A stretch of DNA of 9,697 nucleotides from DASVXQ01 sp036392615 (GTDB lineage: Bacteria > Actinomycetota > CALGFH01), in the NCBI GenBank assembly GCA_036392615.1, contig DASVXQ010000646.1, positions 1 to 9,697 of the forward strand, in the 5' to 3' direction. A model generated the notes under the pieces. It was not told the DNA's origin. It saw only the letters and a program-made list of their open reading frames with translations, and ran no database searches. Positions within the stretch are counted from its first letter, which is position 1, and each line of letters starts with the position of its first letter. Positions 1-6,015 of this stretch are shown piece by piece. The position numbers and the translations under genes were made by a program.

Positions 1-48
1 CAGCGGCTGCGGAGCCCACCAGCCGAGGTGCCAGTCCATCGACGGCAT
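1..48 (-). CDS. possible 5' end of an unknown ORF, cut by the window edge
   Basis: On the minus strand downstream of rplA, an open frame starts at ATG 48 (or the in-frame ATG at 39) and runs off the left edge. It would encode MPSMDWHLGWWAPQPL, with G or C at almost every third position, as in the real genes here. I see no clear Shine-Dalgarno sequence ahead of either ATG, and sixteen tryptophan-rich residues are not enough to assign a family. rplJ or its L10-binding leader would be the expected next element in many genomes, but I do not recognise either in these bases. It could be chance. Confidence 0.22.
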   Translation of the reverse strand, partial: MPSMDWHLGWWAPQPL

Positions 49-73
49 CGGCGCGGCGACCGGAAGGGCGACG

Positions 74-787
74 CTACGCGGTCCGGGCCGGCGCCGCGAC
101 GTTGCGCGTCTGCGAGGGGTCGACTTTGATGCCAGGGCCCATCGAGGTGGAGACGGTGATGCCCTTGATGTAGCGGCCCTTGGCGGCCGCGGGCTTGGCC
201 CGCAGCACCTCGTCGAGCACGACCTGGTAGTTCTCCGCCAGCGCCCGGGTGCCGAACGAGGCCTTGCCGAGCACCAGGTGGACGTTGCCCCAGCGGTCGG
301 TGCGGTACTCGACCTTTCCGGCCTTGATGTCCTCGACCGCCTTGGCGACGTCCGGGGTGACCGTGCCGGCGCGCGGGTTCGGCATCAGGCCGCGCGGGCC
401 GAGGATGCGACCCAGCCGTCCGACCTGCCCCATCATGTCGGGCACGGCGACCGCCGCGTCGAAGTCGAGGAAGCCCTTCTGCACCTGCTCGACCAGCTCC
501 CTGCCGCCGACCACGTCGGCGCCAGCCTCCTCGGCCTGGCGGGCGGCCTCCCCCTCGGCGAACACCGCCACCCGCACGGTCTTGCCGGTGCCGTGCGGCA
601 GCGAGACCGTGCCGCGCACGATCTGGTCGGCGCGCCGCGGGTCGACGCCCAGCTTGAAGGCGACCTCGACGGTCGCGTCGAAGCGGGCGGGGTTGGTCTC
701 CTTGGCGAGGCCGAGTGCCTCGTAGGGGGGATAGAGCCGGCTGCGGTCGACCTTCTTGGCCAGCTCAGCGTACTTCTTACCGCTCAT
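74..787 (-). CDS. rplA: 50S ribosomal protein L1
   Basis: This is the L1 protein of the large ribosomal subunit. It binds 23S rRNA at the mobile L1 stalk that helps release deacylated tRNA from the E site; in many bacteria L1 also represses translation of its own rplK-rplA mRNA. The frame opens upstream at 835, but the start at 787 gives MSGKKYAELAKK, has AGGAGG six bases ahead of the ATG, and yields 237 residues, the usual L1 length. Diagnostic motifs are the central GRLGRILGPRGLMPNPRAGT segment and the C-terminal KGITVSTSMGPGIKVD. It follows rplK with a 66-base gap and is the last recognisable gene of the secE-nusG-rplK-rplA run. The extended start is rejected because its added N-terminus is proline-rich and atypical. 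Confidence 0.97.
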   Translation of the reverse strand: MSGKKYAELAKKVDRSRLYPPYEALGLAKETNPARFDATVEVAFKLGVDPRRADQIVRGTVSLPHGTGKTVRVAVFAEGEAARQAEEAGADVVGGRELVEQVQKGFLDFDAAVAVPDMMGQVGRLGRILGPRGLMPNPRAGTVTPDVAKAVEDIKAGKVEYRTDRWGNVHLVLGKASFGTRALAENYQVVLDEVLRAKPAAAKGRYIKGITVSTSMGPGIKVDPSQTRNVAAPARTA

Positions 788-853
788 GCGATTCCTCCTG
801 TGGTCCGGCGGGGCGGGTGGTCCCGCCCCTCCCACGTCAAGACGGCGCGAGCC

Positions 854-1297
854 TCAGCTCGCGACGGTGATGCCCATCGAGCGGGCGGTGCCCTCGATGA
901 CCTTCATGGCCGCCTCGATGTCGTTGGCGTTGAGGTCGGGCATCTTGGTCTCGGCGATCTCGCGGACCTGGTCGCGCGTGACGCTGCCGACCTTGTCGCG
1001 GTGCGGCTCGGCCGAGCCCTTGTCGACGCCGGCGGCGTTGCGCAGCAGCACGGCGGCCGGCGGGGTCTTCAGCACGAAGCTGAAGGTGCGGTCCTCGTAG
1101 ATGGTGATCTCCACGGGGACGACGTTGCCGGCCTGCGCCTGGGTCGCCGCGTTGTACTGCTTGCAGAACTCCATGATGTTCACGGCGTGGGGGCCGAGCG
1201 CGGTGCCGACCGGGGGGGCCGGCGTGGCCTGGCCCGCCGTGAGCTCGATCTTGAGCACCGCCGTCACGCGACGGCGGCGCGGTGGGTTCGGTGGCAT
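854..1297 (-). CDS. rplK: 50S ribosomal protein L11
   Basis: L11 binds the GTPase-associated centre of 23S rRNA, where elongation factors and, in many bacteria, RelA and thiopeptide antibiotics act. The 147 residues are close to the family norm of 141-144. The N-terminal domain shows the proline-rich PAPPVGTALGPHAVNIMEF segment (about residues 26-44), the linker site of thiostrepton-type drugs. The C-terminal RNA-binding half ends in NANDIEAAMKVIEGTARSMG. The first ten residues (MPPNPPRRRR) are slightly longer and more basic than in most L11 proteins. AAGGAG lies 11 bases ahead of the ATG. Only 24 bases separate it from the nusG stop, so it is very probably cotranscribed with nusG and has no room for a long regulatory leader of its own. 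Confidence 0.97.
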   Translation of the reverse strand: MPPNPPRRRRVTAVLKIELTAGQATPAPPVGTALGPHAVNIMEFCKQYNAATQAQAGNVVPVEITIYEDRTFSFVLKTPPAAVLLRNAAGVDKGSAEPHRDKVGSVTRDQVREIAETKMPDLNANDIEAAMKVIEGTARSMGITVAS

Positions 1298-1321
1298 CTG
1301 CCTGCTTGCTCCTTGGTTCGC

Positions 1322-1897
1322 CTATAGCTTCTGCACCTGGTCGAAGGACAGCTCGACCGGGGTCTCGCGACCGAAGATCGACACCAGCACCTTGACCTTC
1401 TGCTGGTCCGGGTTGATCTCGGCGATCGTGCCCGGCAGCTGGGCGAAGGGGCCCGAGGTCACGGTGACCGACTCGCCGACCTGCCACTCGACCCGCGGCT
1501 TGAGCTTCTCGACCGGCTTGGTCTCGAGGATCTTGGAGACTTCCTTCTCGGAGAGCGGCGTCGGCTTGGCGCCGGACCCGACGAAGCCGGTGACTCCCGG
1601 GGTGTTGCGGACCACGTACCAGGAGTCGTCGTCGAGGTACATGCGGACCAGCAGATAGCCGGGGAACACCTTGCGCGAGACGACCTGCTTCTTGCCGCCC
1701 TTGATCTCCATGACGTCTTCCATGGGGATCACGACCTCGAAGATCTTCTCCTCCATGTTCATGGACGAGATGCGGCTCTCGAGGTTCGCCTTCACCTTGT
1801 TCTCGTAGCCGGCGTAGGTGTGGACGACGTACCAGTCGCCGGAGCCGTACTCCTGGCTCGAAGTCTCTTCAGAGACGTACTCAGTCTCGGTGCTCAT
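1322..1897 (-). CDS. nusG: transcription termination/antitermination factor NusG
   Basis: NusG rides on elongating RNA polymerase, affects pausing, and links polymerase to Rho or to ribosomal protein S10. The 191-residue protein has a short acidic, poorly conserved N-terminus (residues 1-20). The NGN domain starts at DWYVVHTYAGYENKVK (21-36) and includes RKVFPGYLLVRM (75-86) and RNTPGVTGFVG (97-107). A C-terminal KOW domain follows, with GESVTVTSGPFAQLPGTIAE (141-160). The start is supported by AGGAG four bases ahead of the ATG. It lies 24 bases after secE and 24 bases before rplK, the standard order, so one transcript probably carries secE, nusG, rplK and rplA. Confidence 0.97.
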   Translation of the reverse strand: MSTETEYVSEETSSQEYGSGDWYVVHTYAGYENKVKANLESRISSMNMEEKIFEVVIPMEDVMEIKGGKKQVVSRKVFPGYLLVRMYLDDDSWYVVRNTPGVTGFVGSGAKPTPLSEKEVSKILETKPVEKLKPRVEWQVGESVTVTSGPFAQLPGTIAEINPDQQKVKVLVSIFGRETPVELSFDQVQKL

Positions 1898-1921
1898 GAC
1901 ACTCCTGGTGGTTCGGGAAGG

Positions 1922-2257
1922 CTAGCTGCCGAAGATCGCGATGACGAGCTTTCCGAACAGCGTATCCAGCCCAAAGATGATTGCGGTGATGACGCTCACG
2001 GAGACCAGGACCACGATGGTGTAGCCGGTCACCGTGCGGCGGTCTGGCCAGTTGACCTTGCGCAGCTCGGTGACGACCTCGCCGCCGAACGTGGTCAGTC
2101 CCCGCAGCCGCGCACGCCGGCCGCCGACCGCGGTGTCCCTGCTCGCCCTGGCGGTCTGCTGGCGAGCGTTCTGCTGCTTGCGCAACTGCTGCAGGCGCGC
2201 CCCCTGATCGGTGGTGCGCTGCTGGCGAGCCATCGCCCGCTTGGTCTCTCTGTTCAT
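1922..2257 (-). CDS. secE: preprotein translocase subunit SecE
   Basis: SecE is the small clamp subunit of the SecYEG channel in the inner membrane. The 111-residue protein has a long basic, Gln/Arg-rich cytoplasmic N-terminus (residues 1-50) and an amphipathic stretch around 53-68. The signature VTELRKVNWPDRRTV (62-76) follows, then one hydrophobic membrane segment (about 77-97). This is the single-span actinobacterial form, with the extended N-terminus seen in that phylum. The start at 2257 has only moderate ribosome-binding support (GAGGAG 12 bases upstream, CAGGG 7 bases upstream); the in-frame ATG at 2233 is a possible alternative. It lies between tRNA-Trp and nusG, its usual position. 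Confidence 0.95.
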   Translation of the reverse strand: MNRETKRAMARQQRTTDQGARLQQLRKQQNARQQTARASRDTAVGGRRARLRGLTTFGGEVVTELRKVNWPDRRTVTGYTIVVLVSVSVITAIIFGLDTLFGKLVIAIFGS

Positions 2258-2354
2258 CGCAAAGCCCTGCTCCTCGCGCCGGGCGGCGCCGCGTTCAATC
2301 GACCGACCCTTGTCCCGTGGCGAGCGGCATCCTCGGTCATCTGGGGCAAGGGGC

Positions 2355-2430
2355 TGGCAGGCCAGGAGGGACTCGAACCCCCAACCACCGGTTTTGGAGA
2401 CCGGGACTCTACCAATTGAGCTACTGGCCT
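2355..2430 (-). tRNA. trpT: tRNA-Trp (CCA anticodon), CCA end encoded
   Basis: Read on the minus strand, the full cloverleaf can be drawn. The 7-bp acceptor stem is AGGCCAG with CTGGCCT; the D arm is GCTC/GAGT with loop AATTGGTA; the anticodon stem is CCGGT/ACCGG with loop CTCCAAA (anticodon CCA). The variable loop has five bases, the T arm has loop TTCGAGT, and the discriminator is G. The mature body is 73 nt (2358-2430), and the following CCA is genomically encoded (2355-2357). tRNA-Trp directly upstream of secE is the standard arrangement in actinobacteria. Confidence 0.97.
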
Positions 2431-2469
2431 ACGGGGCGAGAGCATCGGGCCCGAGCCCAAAGCCCACTG

Positions 2470-2499
2470 AGTATAGGGTTCGACCTCCGATCCGCTCAA
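2470..2499 (-). promoter_or_regulatory. sigma-70-type promoter for tRNA-Trp / secE operon
   Basis: On the minus strand TTGAGC (2499-2494) is followed after 18 bases by TATACT (2475-2470), a near-consensus -10 box that stands out in this GC-rich DNA. Transcription would begin around 2463, some 30 bases before the tRNA. It may also serve secE-nusG-rplK-rplA, because I see no other convincing promoter between the tRNA and secE. Confidence 0.7.
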
Positions 2500-2563
2500 G
2501 GTTGCGGGCCCTCGAGCAGGTCACCCACACCCCCCAGGGTACCAAGCGCCGGGGCCGAGGGCA

Positions 2564-2588
2564 CGGCCCGGCCAAGCGCGCCGGGCCG
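2564..2588 (-). terminator. GC-rich hairpin without U-tract after the DRE-TIM gene
   Basis: A perfect 9-bp inverted repeat (CGGCCCGGC / GCCGGGCCG, 7-base loop) begins one base after the TAA of the 2590-3819 gene. No T run follows it. It fits the tail-less hairpin terminators proposed for high-GC actinobacteria and would insulate the downstream tRNA-Trp promoter. Confidence 0.5.
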
Positions 2589-2589
2589 G

Positions 2590-3819
2590 TTACGGCAGCT
2601 GCCCGGGATACAGCAGGGCGAGCTCGTGCGGGTAGGTGGCCAGCAGCCGCAGCTCGTCGTCGGCCAGCGGCCGGCCGGTGGCGGCGTTGGTCAGCTGCAC
2701 CAGCTGGAAGACCAGCTCCTCGTCGGCGGCGCCGACCTCGATGCCGAGGCTGCCCAGCACGTGCCGGAAGCCGGCCTTGCCACCGTACTCGCCGGTCAGC
2801 ACCACGCGGCCTTCGGTGGCGTGCCAGTCGTGCGGGAAGGGGCCGAGGGTGTCGTCGTCGTAGAGCTCGTAGTTGTGCCGGTCCTTGAGCGCGCCGTCGG
2901 CGTGGATGCCGGACTCGTGGGCGAAGGCGTTGCGGCCGACGCCCGGCTGGTTGATCGGCAGCGGCTGGCCGAAGGCGTAGCTGGCCCACAACGTGCAGCG
3001 GCGTGCCCAGGAGAGGTCGATCGGGTCGGCGACCACCACCTCGCCGGCCACGCCGTAGCCGTGCCGGAAGGCGAGGATGGTGCTCAGCAGGTCGGCGTTG
3101 CCTGCCCGCTCGCCGACGCCGTTGACGCAGGTGTTGACCCAGACGTCCTGGCCGGCGTCGAGCGTGCCGAGGGCGCCGGAGACCGAGTTGGCCACCGCCA
3201 TGCCGAGGTCGTTGTGGCAGTGGGTCTCGAGCGCGATGCCGGCGACGCCAGCGAGGCGCGCGAACCGCTCGCGGATGTGCGCCGGGGTCTCGCCGCCGAT
3301 GGTGTCGCAGTAGCGCACGCGGTCGGCGCCTGCCTCCCTCGCCGCCTGCGCGAACTCCAGCAGGTAGCCGTCGTCGGTGCGGGAGGCGTCCTCGGCGTTG
3401 ACGCCGAGGGTGGCGATCCCGGCGGCCCTGGCCGCGCGCACCGCGGCGGTCATCTCGTCGAGCACCGAGCTGCGGTCCAGCCTGCCCTGGAACTTGTGGC
3501 GGATCATCTGGTCCGAGGTGGAGATCGACAGGTTCATGTGCTCGAGGCCGAGCGGCAGCGAGCGCTCCACGTCGGCGACCACGGCCCGTGCCCAGCCGGA
3601 CAGCTTGAGGTCGCCGAAGGCCCCCGCCTTGGCCAGCGCCAGGTTGGCGCGGACGTAGGGGACCTCGTGGAACAGGAAGGGAAAGCCCAGCTCGGACTGG
3701 CTGATGCCGAGCTTGCCCAGATAGTGGTTGACCATCGTCTTGCCGAACTTGGAGAGGTTGATCCTGGCGGTCTGCACGCCGTCGCGGTTGGTCACGTCGA
3801 GGAAGTGAACGGCTGGCAT
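2590..3819 (-). CDS. DRE-TIM metallolyase, Re-citrate/homocitrate synthase-like
   Basis: Enzymes of this superfamily condense acetyl-CoA with a 2-oxo acid on a divalent metal (2-isopropylmalate, homocitrate, citramalate and Re-citrate synthases). The 409 residues show DVTNRDGVQT at the first strand (8-17, catalytic Arg12 and metal-ligand Asp13). Also present are VNAEDASRTD (140-149), the metal-binding ETHCHND (198-204; His200, His202), NGVGERAGNADL (233-244) and HESGIHADG (301-309). The LeuA-type C-terminal regulatory domain is absent, which argues against 2-isopropylmalate synthase. The TNRDGVQT form, with Val where most relatives have Glu, is my main reason for placing it near Re-citrate/homocitrate synthases. 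That is from memory of the family, and the 2-oxo acid substrate cannot be fixed here. The ATG has GGAG six bases upstream. It is divergent from the HTH-citrate synthase across about 100 bases. Confidence 0.82.
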   Translation of the reverse strand: MPAVHFLDVTNRDGVQTARINLSKFGKTMVNHYLGKLGISQSELGFPFLFHEVPYVRANLALAKAGAFGDLKLSGWARAVVADVERSLPLGLEHMNLSISTSDQMIRHKFQGRLDRSSVLDEMTAAVRAARAAGIATLGVNAEDASRTDDGYLLEFAQAAREAGADRVRYCDTIGGETPAHIRERFARLAGVAGIALETHCHNDLGMAVANSVSGALGTLDAGQDVWVNTCVNGVGERAGNADLLSTILAFRHGYGVAGEVVVADPIDLSWARRCTLWASYAFGQPLPINQPGVGRNAFAHESGIHADGALKDRHNYELYDDDTLGPFPHDWHATEGRVVLTGEYGGKAGFRHVLGSLGIEVGAADEELVFQLVQLTNAATGRPLADDELRLLATYPHELALLYPGQLP

Positions 3820-3856
3820 TGGCGACTCCAGACGAAGCAGTTGCGAACGGTCTCAG

Positions 3857-3902
3857 GTTGACCGTCGGGTCCTGTGTCGTCAACATTGATCATTCGATCA
3901 AC
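3857..3902. promoter_or_regulatory. candidate operator: four GTTGAY half-sites
   Basis: The divergent intergenic region carries two inverted repeats of one theme. GTTGAC (3857-3862) pairs with GTCAAC (3879-3884). TTGATC (3886-3891) and GATCAA (3896-3901) form a perfect 6-bp dyad with a 4-base spacer, ending just before the ribosome-binding site of the plus-strand gene. The half-sites also resemble -35 boxes in both directions: TTGACC at 3858 on plus, and TTGACG at 3883-3878 on minus. I found no strong -10 partner for either. The position suits control of both genes, plausibly by the HTH domain of the adjacent citrate synthase. Confidence 0.5.
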
Positions 3903-3905
3903 TAT

Positions 3906-3910
3906 GGAGG
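3906..3910 (+). promoter_or_regulatory. ribosome-binding site deciding the HTH-citrate synthase start
   Basis: GGAGG lies eight bases before the ATG at 3919. Of three in-frame ATGs (3904, 3913, 3919) only the last has suitable spacing. The first ATG overlaps this motif, and the second is only two bases from it. Confidence 0.6.
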
Positions 3911-3918
3911 CCATGCCC

Positions 3919-5196
3919 ATGCCCGAGCCGGCGAGGGAGCTGCTCAGCGCGGCGGAGGCGGCCAGGCGCCTCGGGGTCAAGCCCGAGACGCTCTACGCCT
4001 ACGTCAGCCGCGGGCTGCTGCGGCGGCGGCGCTCGCCCGACGGGCGGCGGAGCTGGTTCGAGCCCGCCGAGGTCGAGCGGCTCGCCGGGCGCTCCCGCCA
4101 GCCGTCCGGACAGCGCGCCAGGCTGCTCGGCATCGAGTCGTCGATCACCTCCATCGAGGGCGACCGCTACCGCTACCGGGGCGTCGACGCCACCGAGCTG
4201 GCCCGCGACCGCCGCTTCGAGGAGGTCGCCCACTGGCTGTGGACCGGCGAGGCGGGCGGCGAGGGCGGCTGGCGCGCGGAGGAGCGCGCGGTGGCGGTCG
4301 GCCGCGCCGCTCAGGCGGTCCTGCCGGCCGACACCCTGCCGCTGGAGCGCCTGCGGGTGATCGCCGCCGCGATGGCCACGGTGGACGAGCTCCGCCTCCA
4401 GCTCGACCCCGCCGCGGTCGTCGCCGCCGGGCAGAGCCTGATCGCCGGCATGGTCGCCTGCCTCCCCGACGCGGCCCCGGGCGGCCCGGCCGTGAGCATC
4501 GCCGAGCGGCTGTGGCGCAAGCTCACTCCCGCCGACCCCGATCCGCCGTTGCTGCGCGCGCTCGACGCGGCGCTGGTGCTGCTGGCCGACCACGAGCTGG
4601 CCGCCTCGACCGTCGCAGCGCGAGCGGCGGCGTCCGTGCGGGCGGACCCCTACGCGGTGGTCTGCGCCGGGCTCGCGGTGGCCAGCGGCACGCTGCACGC
4701 CGGCGCGTCGCTCGACATCGAGGCGCTGCTGGCCGAGGCCCGGCGGCCGGAGCGAGGGGCCAGGGCGGTCGGCGAGCGCCTGCGGCGCGGCGAGCGCATC
4801 CGCGGCTTCGGCCACGCCGTCTACCAGACCGGCGACCCACGCGCCGCCTTCCTGCTGGAGCGCCTGCGGGAGGCGGCCGCAGCGGCGCCGGGCGGCGCGC
4901 CCGCCGAGCGGCTGGCGGTCGCCGAAGCGGTGCTCGAGGCCGCGGCGAACCGCCGGCTGGCCGCTCCGAACGTGGACTTCGCGCTGGCGACGCTGGCGAG
5001 CATGGCGGGCATGATCGCCGGCGCCGGCGAGGCGATCTTCGTGGTCGCCAGGTCGGCGGGATGGTTGGCGCACGCGCTGGAGGAGTATGAGCGTGGCAGG
5101 CCCATCAGGCCCCGCGCCTCGTATACCGGACCGGAGCCAGCACCCGAAGAGCAGGAGGACCGACGTGGTGACCGCAGCGATCAAGCTCCCGGCTGA
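3919..5196 (+). CDS. citrate synthase with N-terminal HTH DNA-binding domain
   Basis: The protein (425 residues from the ATG at 3919) joins a MerR/excisionase-type helix-turn-helix to a Si-type citrate synthase. LSAAEAARRLGVKPETLYAY and the following basic wing occupy about residues 9-55. The synthase domain keeps the expected active-site features: DHELAAST (His225, oxaloacetate site), TLHAG (His260), GFGHAVY (His299) and PNVDF (Asp353), plus the late RPRASYTGP. By homology to pig and E. coli citrate synthase the His-His-Asp triad is intact, so catalysis is possible and this is not obviously a dead regulatory relic. Such HTH-citrate synthases are known in bacterial genomes, but I know of no settled role. 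Its 3' end overlaps the next gene by 32 bases. It may bind the operator-like repeats just upstream; that is inference. Confidence 0.88.
   Translation: MPEPARELLSAAEAARRLGVKPETLYAYVSRGLLRRRRSPDGRRSWFEPAEVERLAGRSRQPSGQRARLLGIESSITSIEGDRYRYRGVDATELARDRRFEEVAHWLWTGEAGGEGGWRAEERAVAVGRAAQAVLPADTLPLERLRVIAAAMATVDELRLQLDPAAVVAAGQSLIAGMVACLPDAAPGGPAVSIAERLWRKLTPADPDPPLLRALDAALVLLADHELAASTVAARAAASVRADPYAVVCAGLAVASGTLHAGASLDIEALLAEARRPERGARAVGERLRRGERIRGFGHAVYQTGDPRAAFLLERLREAAAAAPGGAPAERLAVAEAVLEAAANRRLAAPNVDFALATLASMAGMIAGAGEAIFVVARSAGWLAHALEEYERGRPIRPRASYTGPEPAPEEQEDRRGDRSDQAPG
5153..5158 (+). promoter_or_regulatory. ribosome-binding site deciding the UlaG-like gene start
   Basis: A perfect AGGAGG inside the end of the citrate synthase gene lies six bases before GTG 5165. 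This favours that start over the in-frame ATG at 5087, whose added 26 residues look non-native (proline- and arginine-rich). Confidence 0.75.
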
Positions 5197-6004
5197 CCTC
5201 GAGCGCGTCGAGCTGGCCCGGGACCAGGCGGCGCTCTGGTGGCTCGGCCAGTCTGGCTTCGCCCTGCGCGCGCTGGGGACCACGCTGCTGCTGGACCCCT
5301 TCCTGGCGCGCAACCCCGAGCGCCTGCACCCGCCGGCGTTCGCGCCGGACCAGGGGAGCGGCGTCGCCGGGATCCTCTGCTCCCATGAGCACATCGACCA
5401 CTTCGACGCCGAGAGCCTGCCCGGCCTGGCCGCCGCCTCGCCGGACGCGCTGATCGTGGTGCCGACCCCGCTGGTGCCGCGGGTGGCCGATCTCGGGATC
5501 GATCTGGACCGGGTGGTGGGCGCCCAGCCGGACGAGCCGTTCGAGCTCGGCGGCCTGACCATCCACCCGCTGCCCGCGCGCCACGGCGTCGACGTGGCCG
5601 ACGCCTACACCTACGGCAAGGAGCTGTCGGACGGGCTGTACCGCTACCTCGGCTACCTGGTCGAGGCGGGCGGGCTGCGGCTGTACCACGCCGGCGACTC
5701 GCTGGTCGACGACGAGCTCCAGGACCGCCTCGCCAGGCTCGCGCCGCAGGTCGTGCTGTTGCCGACCAACGGTCGGGACCACTACCGGGAGGCGCAGAAC
5801 CTGGTCGGCAACATGGACCACCGCGAGGCCGTCGGGCTGGCCGCCCGGGCCGGTGCCGGGCTGCTGGTGCCGATGCACTTCGACATGTTCGCCGCCAACC
5901 TCGGCGACCCCGCCCACGTGGTCGAGTTCGCCAGCCGCAGCGAGCCGGATCTGGCCGTGCTGCTGCCGGGACGGCGGCGCGCGTTCGTCTGCTCGGCGCA
6001 ATAG
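5165..6004 (+). CDS. metallo-beta-lactamase-fold hydrolase, UlaG lactonase-like
   Basis: The 279-residue protein is a metal-dependent hydrolase of the UlaG (L-ascorbate-6-phosphate lactonase)-like branch of the metallo-beta-lactamase fold. It opens with ALWWLGQSGFAL, typical of that branch. The metal ligands are visible: the HxHxDH core in SHEHIDHFD (His74, His76, Asp78, His79), LPARHG (His140), YHAGDS (Asp178) and PMHFDMF (His238). There is no signal peptide, so it should be cytoplasmic. The GTG start is set by AGGAGG six bases upstream. It overlaps the HTH-citrate synthase by 32 bases, implying translational coupling and a shared pathway. True substrates in this family vary widely (sugar lactones, phosphodiesters, N-acyl compounds) and cannot be read from sequence. 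It converges on the anti-sigma gene with an 11-base gap. Confidence 0.85.
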   Translation: MVTAAIKLPADLERVELARDQAALWWLGQSGFALRALGTTLLLDPFLARNPERLHPPAFAPDQGSGVAGILCSHEHIDHFDAESLPGLAAASPDALIVVPTPLVPRVADLGIDLDRVVGAQPDEPFELGGLTIHPLPARHGVDVADAYTYGKELSDGLYRYLGYLVEAGGLRLYHAGDSLVDDELQDRLARLAPQVVLLPTNGRDHYREAQNLVGNMDHREAVGLAARAGAGLLVPMHFDMFAANLGDPAHVVEFASRSEPDLAVLLPGRRRAFVCSAQ

Positions 6005-6015
6005 CCGAGCTGACG

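Noticed and set aside
788..835. Longer N-terminus for L1 starting at 835
   Set aside because: The added 16 residues are not L1-like, and AGGAGG sits inside them at the right distance from the ATG at 787.
2254..2499. Small minus-strand ORF spanning tRNA-Trp
   Set aside because: It is translated straight through a complete tRNA gene.
2317..3861. Long plus-strand open frame opposite the DRE-TIM gene and across tRNA-Trp
   Set aside because: It is antisense to a well-supported gene and runs through a tRNA; the openness is due to high GC.
2429..3886. Long minus-strand open frame overlapping the DRE-TIM gene and extending through the tRNA promoter region
   Set aside because: It is an arginine/proline-rich shifted-frame translation with no family motifs; the other frame encodes a clear enzyme.
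3898..5562. Long minus-strand open frame opposite the HTH-citrate synthase
   Set aside because: No recognisable domain; it overlaps two real plus-strand genes and has low-complexity composition.
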